A stretch of DNA of 32,710 nt from an uncultured Bacteroidales bacterium (GTDB lineage Bacteria > Bacteroidota > Bacteroidia > Bacteroidales > Paludibacteraceae). The notes under the pieces are model-generated. The model did no database searches, had not been told where the DNA came from, and worked only from the letters and a program-made list of their open reading frames with translations. Numbering within the stretch: the first letter of the stretch is position 1; each line of letters starts with the position of its first letter. Position numbers and translations under genes: made by a program. Location: positions 1-32,710 of the forward strand of contig ONUF01000018.1 of assembly GCA_900321005.1 (NCBI GenBank). The letters are read 5' to 3'. Positions 8,228-16,121 of the stretch are shown one piece after another.

Positions 8228-8820
8228 AACTGAGAGACATATGGCAAACCCTTTACCCGTACGGTGTGTTCCGTACGGGTAAAGCGGTGTACCTGACCTT
8301 CGACGACGGTCCTATTCCCGAAGTGACTCCGAAGGTGTTGGCGATCCTGGCGCAATACAAGGTTAAGGCAACCTTCTTCATGGTGGGTGAGAACGTGGAC
8401 AAGCACCCCGAGGTGTATGAACAGGTGGTCAAAGCCGGTCATCGTATCGGTAACCACACCTATAATCATCTCAAAGGATGGCATTGCACTACGGCAATCT
8501 ATCTGGGGAATGTAGAGCAGTGCCAGGAGCGTATCGGGGATACGAATCTGTTTCGTCCGCCCTACGGCAAGGCGACATGGTTGCAACGGAGGATGTTGCA
8601 TCTCATGGGTTACAAACTTATCTATTGGGATATCCTGACGCGCGATTACGATAAGCATGTGACACCGGAGCAGATGCTACGACTCATTCAGCGCGAGACG
8701 CGCGAAGGGAGCATCATCAATTTTCACGACTCATTGAAGTCCAACGAGCGCATGTTGGAAGTGCTGCCTAAAGCCATCGAATGGCTACAAAAAGAGGGCT
8801 ACGAACTCGCAACCCTCTAA
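8221..8820 (+). CDS. NodB-type polysaccharide deacetylase
   Basis: A carbohydrate esterase family 4 enzyme that removes acetyl groups from N-acetylated sugars in a metal-dependent reaction. The 199-residue product is essentially a single NodB domain. It has motif 1 TFDDGP (Asp28, Asp29), motif 2 with metal ligands His79 and His83 (GNHTYNH), motif 3 RPPYG, motif 4 DILTRDYD and motif 5 INFHDS. The start is a GTG that overlaps the kinase stop region by 7 bases; no in-frame ATG lies nearby. No signal peptide is evident, so it may act on a cytoplasmic or lipid-linked substrate, although the family often acts on envelope polymers. The stop codon lies in a heptamer array. Confidence 0.9.
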   Translation: MVKLRDIWQTLYPYGVFRTGKAVYLTFDDGPIPEVTPKVLAILAQYKVKATFFMVGENVDKHPEVYEQVVKAGHRIGNHTYNHLKGWHCTTAIYLGNVEQCQERIGDTNLFRPPYGKATWLQRRMLHLMGYKLIYWDILTRDYDKHVTPEQMLRLIQRETREGSIINFHDSLKSNERMLEVLPKAIEWLQKEGYELATL

Positions 8821-8852
8821 TTCTCTCATTCACTAACTCACTCATTCATTAA
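8811..8852. repeat. Heptamer array between convergent deacetylase and panB genes
   Basis: Six degenerate units: AACCCTC, TAATTCT, CTCATTC, ACTAACT, CACTCAT, TCATTAA. The array contains the stop codons of both convergent genes. Its reverse complement resembles the 22-nt repeat in the peptidase gene (AATGAG and TTAGTGAAT blocks). I see no rho-independent hairpin here. Confidence 0.75.
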
Positions 8853-9664
8853 TAGCTTTCTTCTGCGGAAGGGAAGCTGCTATCTTTGACGCCGGAGATA
8901 TATTCGCCTACGGCGGATTTGACTTCGTCAGCCATGTGCGCGAAATGGCGCAGGAACTTTGGCTTGAAGCCTTGGTTGAGACCTAACATGTCATGGAGGA
9001 CGAGGACTTGTCCGTCGCATTGGTTGCCGGCTCCGATACCGATGACGGGACACGAGACGGCTTGGGTCACTTTCGCCGCGAGGGCCGCCGGGATCTTTTC
9101 GAGCACAATAGAGAAACAACCCGCTTCGTCCAGCAGTTTGGCATCGTGCAGCAGTTTTTCCGCTTCTGCCTCTTCTTTGGCGCGCAGCCCGTATCCGCCG
9201 AATTGGTTGACGGATTGCGGCGTGAGACCGAGGTGTCCCATGACGGGTATACCGGCTTGAATCATATGCCGAATCGCCGGCAGAATCTCTTCGCCGCCCT
9301 CGAGTTTGACGGCATCGCAACCGCTCTCTTTGAGGATCTTGATAGCGTTTCTTACCGCGTCCTCTTCGCTCACCTGATAACTGCCAAACGGCATGTCGCA
9401 TACCACGAGCGCATGTTGCGCCGCGCGTACGACACCTCTGGTGAGGAAAATCATCTCATCGACGGTGATAGGGAGCGTGTAGTTGTTTCCGCAAACGACA
9501 TTGCTGGCGCTGTCGCCAACAAGCAACATGTCGATGCCGGCTTCGTCCACAAGCGAAGCCAGGGTGAAATCATAACTCGTCAGCATGGCGATCTTCTCGC
9601 CGTTGGCTTTCATCTGACGCAGTTTGGCCGTTGTCATGCGGCTGTTTTGTACATGAACAGACAT
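8849..9664 (-). CDS. panB: 3-methyl-2-oxobutanoate hydroxymethyltransferase
   Basis: The first committed step of pantothenate (coenzyme A) synthesis: transfer of a hydroxymethyl group from 5,10-methylenetetrahydrofolate to 2-oxoisovalerate, giving ketopantoate. The 271-residue product matches PanB end to end. It has MLTSYDFTLASLVDEAGIDM, the metal-site LLVGDSASNVV, CDMPFGSYQ, AVKLEGG, MGHLGLTPQS and the GIGAGNQCDGQVLVLHDMLG region. The length is standard. Its start is 2 bases from the stop of the upstream permease gene, so the two are probably co-transcribed even though no functional link is obvious. Confidence 0.97.
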   Translation of the reverse strand: MSVHVQNSRMTTAKLRQMKANGEKIAMLTSYDFTLASLVDEAGIDMLLVGDSASNVVCGNNYTLPITVDEMIFLTRGVVRAAQHALVVCDMPFGSYQVSEEDAVRNAIKILKESGCDAVKLEGGEEILPAIRHMIQAGIPVMGHLGLTPQSVNQFGGYGLRAKEEAEAEKLLHDAKLLDEAGCFSIVLEKIPAALAAKVTQAVSCPVIGIGAGNQCDGQVLVLHDMLGLNQGFKPKFLRHFAHMADEVKSAVGEYISGVKDSSFPSAEESY

Positions 9665-9666
9665 TA

Positions 9667-10626
9667 TTATTTATTTTTTAGTATTATCCAAATAATCACC
9701 GGTGCTCCGAAGAGGGCGGAGACGGTGGAGATAGGCAGCGGGTAGATGAAGAGCGAACATAGTACATCGCAAATCAACAGCAGGCATGCACCTATGAGTG
9801 CCGAGGCCGGGAGCGTGATACGGTGGTTGGAGGTATTAAAAATACCTCGGGCGATATGCGGTACCGCCACACCGATAAACGCAATGGGTCCGCAGAAAGC
9901 CGTCACGCCGCCTGCTAACAGACCTGTCGCCAACACAATATATAGACGCGTGCGCGACACATTTATGCCCAACCCGCGTGCGTAATCTTCGCCCAAGAGC
10001 AATCCGTTCAGGGGTTTGACCGTAAGTAACACAAAGAGCGTACCTACCAACAGAATAGGCAGCAGCATCTGCATGTCTCCCCAACCGACGCTGCTGAGGC
10101 TGCCGAGCGTCCAGACGATGAACAGTTTGAGGGCGTCGGGATTAGCGAAGTTCTGCAGCAGACTCACGAGCGCGCCGGCGATAGAACCGAACATCAAGCC
10201 CACGATCAACAGACTCACGTTGTTTGTCACGCGCCGACTCACTGCCAGCACCAATAGCAGCACGGCGATAGCGCCTGCACATGCCGCAAACGGAATACTG
10301 ACGGCTGATAACTGAATGCTGAATGCTCCTAACATCGTCAGCAATGCCACACCGAGGCTGGCGCCCGAACTCACGCCGAGCGTATAAGGACCGGCTAAGG
10401 GATTGCGGAAAAGCGTCTGCATAATCAGACCCGAAACGGATAACGCAGCGCCCGCTAAGATAGCCGTGATGGCTTTGGGAAAACGAATGGCGTGCAGGAT
10501 GTTTTGCTCCATGGGATTGAGTTCTCCAAACGGCCACAGCCAAAGGCTGCCGCTGCATACATCGAGGCAGAAAAGGACAGCCAGCAGGGCACTCAATCCG
10601 ATAAATATGGTCGCGTTTCGCTTCAT
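9667..10626 (-). CDS. FecCD/BtuC-family ABC transporter permease (iron-siderophore, heme or cobalamin type)
   Basis: An inner-membrane permease of the type II importer family that takes up iron chelates, heme or vitamin B12. The 319-residue product has the family hallmarks RFPKAITAILAGAALSVSG, MQTLFRNPLAGPYTLGVSSGASLG and the C-terminal GPIAFIGVAVPHIAR segment that contacts the ATPase. About nine or ten hydrophobic helices are present. I place the start at 10626 because an ATG further upstream (10647) lies within the promoter. No ATPase or binding-protein gene is adjacent; the neighbour is panB. The segment FSIQLSAVSIPF in a helix is encoded by a heptamer array (10295-10322). The substrate cannot be assigned. 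Confidence 0.88.
   Translation of the reverse strand: MKRNATIFIGLSALLAVLFCLDVCSGSLWLWPFGELNPMEQNILHAIRFPKAITAILAGAALSVSGLIMQTLFRNPLAGPYTLGVSSGASLGVALLTMLGAFSIQLSAVSIPFAACAGAIAVLLLVLAVSRRVTNNVSLLIVGLMFGSIAGALVSLLQNFANPDALKLFIVWTLGSLSSVGWGDMQMLLPILLVGTLFVLLTVKPLNGLLLGEDYARGLGINVSRTRLYIVLATGLLAGGVTAFCGPIAFIGVAVPHIARGIFNTSNHRITLPASALIGACLLLICDVLCSLFIYPLPISTVSALFGAPVIIWIILKNK
10295..10322. repeat. Heptamer array inside the FecCD permease gene
   Basis: Plus-strand units ATACTGA, CGGCTGA, TAACTGA, ATGCTGA, with a partial fifth (ATGCTCC). On the coding strand it encodes a hydrophobic stretch (SIQLSAVSI) without disturbing the frame. Confidence 0.7.
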
Positions 10627-10644
10627 CGTTTTCGAAAAACGATG

Positions 10645-10676
10645 CAAAGGTACTGCTTTTTTTTGATATACGCAAA
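10645..10676 (-). promoter_or_regulatory. Bacteroidota-type promoter of the permease-panB operon
   Basis: On the minus strand the -7 element TACCTTTG is at 10645-10652 and TTTGCGTATATC starts at 10676, with a 20-nt spacer. The upstream element overlaps the U-tract of the clpB terminator. The predicted leader is only about 12 nt. Confidence 0.75.
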
Positions 10677-10702
10677 AAAAAAGAGCGCCGAAACGCTCTT
10701 TT
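10674..10702 (-). terminator. Rho-independent terminator of clpB
   Basis: On the minus strand a 9-bp stem (AAAAGAGCG and CGCTCTTTT, 10679-10687 with 10694-10702) with a 6-nt loop is followed by a run of Ts. It begins 3 bases after the clpB stop codon. Confidence 0.85.
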
Positions 10703-10704
10703 CT

Positions 10705-12771
10705 TTAATTCCTAAACGCCAGTTCCCCGTCTTTGAGTTCGACGATGATGGGTTTGTCTTGGGTGACTTTTCCGCCGATAATCGCTTTACTCAACTCATT
10801 GAGTACCAAACGTTGGAGTGCTCTCTTTACGGGTCGTGCACCGAATTGCGGGTCATAGCCTTCTTTGGCGATGTAGCGTATCGCATCGTCGGTGACGCGC
10901 AGGTCGAAACCTTGGTCGGCGAGCATCTTATGGATGCGGTTCACTTGGAGACCGACCACATCGCGGATATTGTCTTCGGTCAGTTCACTGAAGTGGATGA
11001 TGTCGTCGATACGATTGATGAACTCCGGCCGAACCTGTGCACGCAGTTGCTCTTCCGTGAGGTTGGAGGTCATGATAATCAAGGTGTTCTTGAAATTGAC
11101 CACACGCCCTTTGTTATCCGTCAGACGACCGTCGTCCAGCACTTGCAGGAGGACATTGAATACATCCGGGTGGGCTTTCTCGATCTCGTCGAAGAGTACG
11201 ACGGAGTAGGGTTTGCGGCGGATAGCTTCGGTCAGTTGACCGCCTTCGTCATAGCCTACGTAGCCCGGAGGCGCACCGATCAGACGCGTGGCGCTGAACT
11301 TCTCTTGGTATTCGGACATGTCGATACGCGTGATCATGTTCTCGTCGTCGAAGAGGTAGTCCGCAAGGGCTTTCGCGAGTTCGGTTTTACCGACACCGGT
11401 GGTGCCGAGGAAGATAAAACTGCCGATGGGTCGTTTGGGGTCTTGGAGGCCTGCTCTCGATCTACGTATCGCATCGCTGACCGCCGCTATCGCCTCGTCC
11501 TGACCGATGATACGCTTGTGCAGTTCCTCCTCGAGATGCAGTAACTTGTCGCGCTCCGATTGCATCATCTTCGCTACGGGGATTCCCGTCCAACGGGCTA
11601 CTACCTCGGCGATATCGTCTTCATCGACTTCCTCTTTGATGAGAGCCTGGTCGCTGATGGCATGCAAGGATTCCTGTGCGGACTTGATATTCGCTTCGGC
11701 GGCAGGGATTTGGCTGTAACGGATCTCGGCTACTTTGCCGTAATCACCTTCGCGCTCGGCAACTTCGGCCTGATGCTTGAGCGTCTCGATACGCGCTTTC
11801 TCGTTCTGGATGGTAGCCACATAGCCTTTCTCTTTGTTCCAGCGCGCATTGAGTTCGTCGGATTGCTTCTTGAGGTCGGCGAGTTGCGTCTCTATCGTTT
11901 TGAGTTTTGCCTCATCCTTGTCGCGCTTGATAGCTTCGCGTTCGATCTCGAGTTGCTTGATCTGGCGGTCGAGGGTATCAATCTCTTCCGGTTTGGAATC
12001 GACTTCCAAACGTAGTTTGGCAGCCGCCTCATCAATCAGGTCAATCGCTTTGTCAGGAAGAAAACGGTCGGTTATATATCGCGCGGAGAGCGTGACAGCC
12101 GAGATAATAGCGTCATCCTTTATTCGCACCTTGTGGTGGGTCTCGTAGCGCTCTTTGAGACCACGCAGAATGGATATCGTTGCCGCCTCATCGGGTTCAT
12201 CGACCATCACCTTTTGGAATCGTCTCTCAAGGGCCTTGTCGGTCTCGAAATATTTCTGGTACTCGTCCAAGGTCGTGGCACCTATCGCCCGCAGGTCACC
12301 ACGCGCCAGGGCTGGTTTCAATATATTCGCCGCATCCATGGCACCGCTCGATTTACCGGCACCTACGAGGGTGTGAATCTCATCAATAAACAGAATGATC
12401 TCACCTGCAGCAGCTACCACTTCGTTCACTACGCCTTTGAGTCGTTCCTCGAACTCACCCTGGTACTTCGCACCCGCGATGAGGGCACCCATATCGAGTG
12501 AGTAGATCTGTTTTTTCTTCAGGTTCTCCGGCACATCGCCGCGCACGATACGATGGGCTAAGCCCTCCGCGATGGCGGTCTTTCCGACACCCGGTTCACC
12601 GATTAAGATAGGATTGTTTTTGGTACGCCGCGAGAGGATTTGCAGCACACGCCGGATCTCGTCGTCACGTCCGATGACTGGATCCAGTTTGCCTTCCCGA
12701 GCCCGCTCACAGAGGTTGATGGCGAACTTCTTGAGGTTTTCGTTTTGATTGTTCGTGTTCGTTGCATTCAT
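10705..12771 (-). CDS. clpB: ClpB-type AAA+ disaggregase lacking the N-terminal domain
   Basis: A Hsp100 chaperone that, with DnaK, pulls polypeptides out of aggregates. The 688-residue product has AAA domain 1 (Walker A GEPGVGKT, Walker [10 protein letters not shown]), a coiled-coil M domain (about residues 250-370) and AAA domain 2 (Walker [10 protein letters not shown], Walker [12 protein letters not shown], arginine finger region PEFINRID). Usual ClpB proteins have about 860 residues; here the N-terminal Clp_N domain is replaced by an Asn-rich 15-residue leader. In domain 2 the segment between MTSNL and RPEFINR is only 9 residues, about 20 fewer than in E. coli ClpB. The M domain excludes ClpA/ClpC. 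It resembles the short ClpB isoform made by internal initiation in E. coli, but here it is the only form encoded. Confidence 0.93.
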   Translation of the reverse strand: MNATNTNNQNENLKKFAINLCERAREGKLDPVIGRDDEIRRVLQILSRRTKNNPILIGEPGVGKTAIAEGLAHRIVRGDVPENLKKKQIYSLDMGALIAGAKYQGEFEERLKGVVNEVVAAAGEIILFIDEIHTLVGAGKSSGAMDAANILKPALARGDLRAIGATTLDEYQKYFETDKALERRFQKVMVDEPDEAATISILRGLKERYETHHKVRIKDDAIISAVTLSARYITDRFLPDKAIDLIDEAAAKLRLEVDSKPEEIDTLDRQIKQLEIEREAIKRDKDEAKLKTIETQLADLKKQSDELNARWNKEKGYVATIQNEKARIETLKHQAEVAEREGDYGKVAEIRYSQIPAAEANIKSAQESLHAISDQALIKEEVDEDDIAEVVARWTGIPVAKMMQSERDKLLHLEEELHKRIIGQDEAIAAVSDAIRRSRAGLQDPKRPIGSFIFLGTTGVGKTELAKALADYLFDDENMITRIDMSEYQEKFSATRLIGAPPGYVGYDEGGQLTEAIRRKPYSVVLFDEIEKAHPDVFNVLLQVLDDGRLTDNKGRVVNFKNTLIIMTSNLTEEQLRAQVRPEFINRIDDIIHFSELTEDNIRDVVGLQVNRIHKMLADQGFDLRVTDDAIRYIAKEGYDPQFGARPVKRALQRLVLNELSKAIIGGKVTQDKPIIVELKDGELAFRN

Positions 12772-12803
12772 AGTTGTATGTTTTTAAGTTTACACCCTCT
12801 ATA

Positions 12804-12821
12804 GCACAAACCCCGCGCCAA
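12804..12821 (-). promoter_or_regulatory. Sigma54-like (-24/-12) promoter of clpB
   Basis: On the minus strand the sequence TTGGCGCG, four bases, TTGT fits the sigma54 consensus YTGGCACG-N4-TTGC with two mismatches and correct spacing. It lies about 35 bases upstream of the clpB start. No TANNTTTG element was found in the expected position for clpB. The assignment rests on consensus match only. Confidence 0.5.
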
Positions 12822-12832
12822 ACCCCTTAAAA

Positions 12833-12847
12833 CTGACAAAATGGCAG
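12833..12847. promoter_or_regulatory. Inverted repeat CTGNCA-N3-TGNCAG upstream of clpB
   Basis: Plus strand reads CTGACAAAATGGCAG, a near-perfect inverted repeat. It is placed just upstream of the sigma54-like element of clpB and in the spacer shared with the divergent acyltransferase promoter. It is probably a binding site for a heat-shock regulator or activator; no regulator is identifiable here. Confidence 0.45.
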
Positions 12848-12872
12848 TATTGCGTATTTTTGCTGACATTTA

Positions 12873-12904
12873 TTTGCATATATCGTAAAAAAGCAGTACC
12901 TTTG
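12873..12904 (+). promoter_or_regulatory. Bacteroidota-type promoter of the acyltransferase-exporter-cys cluster
   Basis: TTTGCATATATC starts at 12873 and TACCTTTG is at 12897-12904, with a spacer of exactly 20 nt. The start codon at 12938 follows after a leader of about 27 nt. This is the only promoter I can see for the nine genes through 21886. Confidence 0.8.
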
Positions 12905-12937
12905 CAGGCCGCAAAGGTTTTGAACGAAAATTAGAGC

Positions 12938-13585
12938 ATGAATCGCTATACAATTGGTAAGATATGTAAGTTCTTTTTTCACTGGCACTACGACATTCAA
13001 GTGACCGGTGAAGCGTGCTTGCGGGACGAGGCGACGCACCTGGTGCTGCCGAACCACACGGCCTACATAGACCCCTTGCTGCTGTTCAGTGAGATGTGGT
13101 GGCTGCCCATTAGTCCGATGGTGGACGAGTTATTCATGCGCAAGCGTTTCTACCGGCATATACTGAACAAAGCGGATGCCATCGAGGTTCCGGATTTGAA
13201 CAAGAGCGCTATGTCGCGTGAGGAAGGAGTTGCGGCTGCAGGGTCGCTGAGCAGAATAGCAATAGACAGCCTGGCCAAAGGGAAACAACTCTGTTTCTAT
13301 CCTTCGGGTCACGTGAAGACGGTGGACAGGGAAGTGATTGGTAACCGGCGGATGGCCTACGAAGTATGCAAAGAGTTGCCCGCGGGTGTGCGCGTAATCC
13401 TATGTAGAATGCGCGGGTTAGAGACGAGTCTCTGGTCCAAACTCAAACCGAAAAAATGGAAATGGCGCCGCACGGTGACGATGGTCTTCGAAGACCATAC
13501 CGACGATGTGCGCAACTGGGCACAGACGCTCGACCGACGCGCGTTTAACGAGCAACTCGAGAAATGGTATAATCAGCAATCATAA
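12938..13585 (+). CDS. PlsC-like lysophospholipid acyltransferase
   Basis: A membrane-associated acyltransferase of the 1-acylglycerol-3-phosphate family, which transfers an acyl chain to a lysolipid or a related acceptor. The 215-residue product has the catalytic HX4D motif at His40-TAYI-Asp45 (NHTAYIDP). A second block, LCFYPSGH, stands where the family has FPEG; the Glu-to-Ser change in that block is a deviation that weakens assignment to the glycerophospholipid pathway. The start ATG is set by the promoter about 30 bases upstream. It leads a run of plus-strand genes and is 14 bases from the TolC gene. Acceptor and pathway are not determined. Confidence 0.78.
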   Translation: MNRYTIGKICKFFFHWHYDIQVTGEACLRDEATHLVLPNHTAYIDPLLLFSEMWWLPISPMVDELFMRKRFYRHILNKADAIEVPDLNKSAMSREEGVAAAGSLSRIAIDSLAKGKQLCFYPSGHVKTVDREVIGNRRMAYEVCKELPAGVRVILCRMRGLETSLWSKLKPKKWKWRRTVTMVFEDHTDDVRNWAQTLDRRAFNEQLEKWYNQQS

Positions 13586-13599
13586 TTTTTACATCATAC

Positions 13600-15081
13600 A
13601 TGAACAAGTATACATACATTATTATCTTTTGTCTCTTGTGTTTTGTTTCGGCAAAGGCTCAAGACACCTTGGTCTACACCCTCACGCAATGTCGTGAAAT
13701 GGCGTTGACGAGTGGTATGTCGGCCAAATCGCAGGAGGAGTTGCGTCTGGCAGCGAAATACAACCGTCAGGCAGCGCTGGCGGCGATGTTCCCGCGTATC
13801 ACAGCGAACGCTTCGTATATGTGGAATAACGCTAACGTACACCTCTTGGAGAACTCCTCGACCTTCAAGTCCGGAACCGCAACCGTCAATCCCGACGGAA
13901 CGTCGAATTTCGTATGGAGCGACGAGAGCGTAGTAGGACGGATCGAAGAGGCCGCAAAGGGTACGGTGTTCGAAGAGGCGGTGACAGGTTTGGCCGACAA
14001 GGCCGGACAGGAACTGGCGGATGGCTATAAGTTGCTCTACGACAAGTTGTCGCCGGACATGAGTCAGATCTTCGTAGCGCATGTGGGTGTGACCCAACCG
14101 ATATACGTCGGTGGTCGGTTGATACAGATGTACAAGATCGCGCAAGCGGCGGAGAACATCGCGACGATCGAGTCCGAAGCCAAACACGACGATATCATCT
14201 ACGCGGTGGACGAGGCCTACTGGCGCGTAGTGTCGGTGTCGAAGAAGAAAAACCTCGCGGAGCAGTATTATCAGCTGCTGTGTCAGTTGGAGGGCGATGT
14301 CAAAGAGGCGCTGACTGAAGGACTGGTGACGCAGGCGGACCTGCTGAAGGTGACCACCAAACGCGGCGAAGCGGAGGTGAAGAAACTGCAAGCGGAGAAT
14401 GGTCTCACGCTATCGAATATGGCGTTGGCGCAGGTCTGCGGTTTGCCACTCACTACGGGCTTTATCTTGGATGAGAGCGGTCTGTCCGAGACCCTCCTGC
14501 CGACCGATTCGATCAGTGCCGAAGCGGCGGTAGCCAACCGCGCCGAGATCCAACTGCTGGAGCAATCGCAGAAAATCGCGAAGTCCAATGCGAAGTTGGC
14601 GGCGGCGGGACTCCAACCGAATATCGTTGCTTCGGCGGGTTATGTGTATTCCAATCCGAATGTCGATAACGGCTTCAGCAACCGCTGGAACGGTCGCGGG
14701 TTCTTCACGGCTGGCGTAGTGGTTAATGTGCCCATCGCTCATGCCGACGCTATCCTGCGCTATAAAGCTGCCAAACATGCGGCGAACGCCATGGTGCTCA
14801 AGACCGAAGAGACCCGTGAACTGCTGACCCTGCAGACCACCCAGGCCAACCAGAAACTGATGGAGGCGCAGCAGAAAATCGCCCTTGCGCGACTCACCCA
14901 GAACAACGCGGCCGAAGTGCTCCGCATGGCGCAGGAGTCCTACGACGCAGGTATGATCACCGCCTCGGAACTGATGCAAGCCCAGACGGCATGGCTCGCT
15001 GCGGCCTCCGACCTCGTGGATGCCGAAGCGGAAGCCAAGACCACCGAGACCAAGTTGCGTAAATACTTACGCCAATTGTAA
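13600..15081 (+). CDS. TolC-family outer membrane efflux protein
   Basis: A trimeric outer-membrane channel component of a tripartite exporter. The 493-residue product starts with a signal peptide (MNKYTYIIIFCLLCFVSAKA, cleaved before QDTLVYTL). Two long alpha-helical, Ala/Gln/Glu-rich hairpin repeats follow, with the OEP motif pattern in LTLQTTQANQKLMEAQQKI and AQESYDAGMITASELMQAQTAW. The length is normal for TolC-type proteins. It is directly followed by HlyD-type and two ABC-2 permease genes, so it should form their outer-membrane exit. The export substrate is unknown. Confidence 0.92.
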   Translation: MNKYTYIIIFCLLCFVSAKAQDTLVYTLTQCREMALTSGMSAKSQEELRLAAKYNRQAALAAMFPRITANASYMWNNANVHLLENSSTFKSGTATVNPDGTSNFVWSDESVVGRIEEAAKGTVFEEAVTGLADKAGQELADGYKLLYDKLSPDMSQIFVAHVGVTQPIYVGGRLIQMYKIAQAAENIATIESEAKHDDIIYAVDEAYWRVVSVSKKKNLAEQYYQLLCQLEGDVKEALTEGLVTQADLLKVTTKRGEAEVKKLQAENGLTLSNMALAQVCGLPLTTGFILDESGLSETLLPTDSISAEAAVANRAEIQLLEQSQKIAKSNAKLAAAGLQPNIVASAGYVYSNPNVDNGFSNRWNGRGFFTAGVVVNVPIAHADAILRYKAAKHAANAMVLKTEETRELLTLQTTQANQKLMEAQQKIALARLTQNNAAEVLRMAQESYDAGMITASELMQAQTAWLAAASDLVDAEAEAKTTETKLRKYLRQL

Positions 15082-15106
15082 ATTTGATATTTGAGATTTT
15101 AGTTTG
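15079..15106. repeat. Heptamer array between tolC-like and hlyD-like genes
   Basis: Four degenerate units: TAAATTT, GATATTT, GAGATTT, TAGTTTG. The first unit includes the TolC stop codon and the array ends two bases before the next ATG. Confidence 0.6.
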
Positions 15107-15108
15107 AT

Positions 15109-16101
15109 ATGAAAAATCGTAAAGAAGAAAGTCTGCTGTTGGGCCTCATCGCCCTGTTGGCAGTAGTCGTTATTGTAGCGGTAGTAGGTATCCTGGCCCT
15201 CCGGCCGGAGAAGACCCTCATTCAGGGTGAAGCGGAAGCGGCCGAATACCGCGTGTCCGGTAAAGTGCCCGGACGTATCGAGATGTATTTCTTCGAAGAA
15301 GGGGAACAGGTCAAGAAAGGCGACACACTGGTAGCCATCTATTCGCCCGAAGTGGAGGCCAAGAAAGCACAAGCGCTCGCGGCGCGCGACATGGCAGAGG
15401 CCGTGAACCAGAAAGCCAAGAACGGCGCGCAGCGCGAGCAGATCACCGGCGCGTATGAACTATATCAGAAAGCCAAAGCCGGAGAAGAGATTTATCGTAA
15501 GAGTTACGAGCGCGTGCAGCGCTTGTATGACAAAGGCGTAGTCAGCGCCCAGAAACGCGACGAGGTAGAAGCGCAGTATAAAGCAGCGGTAGCTACCGTC
15601 AAGGCGGCGAAGAGCCAGTATGAGATGGCGCTTGCCGGAGCACGCAAGGAAGACAAAGCGGCGGCTGAAGCACAGGTGGCTCGCGTGGATGGTATACTCC
15701 AGGAGGTAGCAGCGGCTGAGGCTGAGAAATACCTGCTCTCGCCTTGCGACGGAGAAGTGAGTGAGCGTTTCCCCAAACCCGGCGAGTTGGTAGGACAGGG
15801 TAGTCCCGTGCTGTCGATCGTGGACCTTAGCGACGTGTGGTTTACCTTCGCCGTGCGCGAAGACATGTTGGACAAATTCCCCGTGGGAAGCGTGATTGAG
15901 GTCACTATTCCGGCACTTGGTACGCATACCAAATACCCGCTGACCGTCACCCATATCAAAGCCATGGGTACTTATGCTACATGGCGCTCCACCAAGCAAA
16001 ACGGAGGCTATGACGTTCGTACCTTCGATGTTAAGTGTCGTCCTACCGTCACCATCCCGAATCTTCGTCCGGGTATGACCGCCCTTGTTGCTGAAAACTG
16101 A
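15109..16101 (+). CDS. HlyD-family membrane fusion (periplasmic adaptor) protein
   Basis: The adaptor that links inner-membrane permeases to TolC. The 330-residue product has one membrane anchor (about residues 10-32) and a split biotinyl-lipoyl domain (VSGKVPGRIEMYFFEEGEQV near 45-64, with the second half YLLSPCDGEVSERFPKPGELV). A central Ala/Lys/Glu-rich coiled-coil hairpin and the SIVDLSDVWFTFAVRE beta-barrel block complete the fold. The architecture matches YbhG/YhiI-like adaptors. Its stop codon lies inside a heptamer array (16088-16115). It is 20 bases from the first permease gene. Confidence 0.92.
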   Translation: MKNRKEESLLLGLIALLAVVVIVAVVGILALRPEKTLIQGEAEAAEYRVSGKVPGRIEMYFFEEGEQVKKGDTLVAIYSPEVEAKKAQALAARDMAEAVNQKAKNGAQREQITGAYELYQKAKAGEEIYRKSYERVQRLYDKGVVSAQKRDEVEAQYKAAVATVKAAKSQYEMALAGARKEDKAAAEAQVARVDGILQEVAAAEAEKYLLSPCDGEVSERFPKPGELVGQGSPVLSIVDLSDVWFTFAVREDMLDKFPVGSVIEVTIPALGTHTKYPLTVTHIKAMGTYATWRSTKQNGGYDVRTFDVKCRPTVTIPNLRPGMTALVAEN

Positions 16102-16115
16102 TCGCTGAGTACTGA
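16088..16115. repeat. Heptamer array across the hlyD-like stop codon
   Basis: Units TTGCTGA, AAACTGA, TCGCTGA, GTACTGA. The TGA in the second unit is the HlyD stop codon, and the array ends 6 bases before the GTG start of the next gene. Confidence 0.75.
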
Positions 16116-16121
16116 CGACTT

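Noticed and set aside
9836-10084. Minus-strand frames overlapping the FecCD permease and similar short frames elsewhere
   Set aside because: They are Arg-rich alternative-frame shadows of strong genes without their own start signals.
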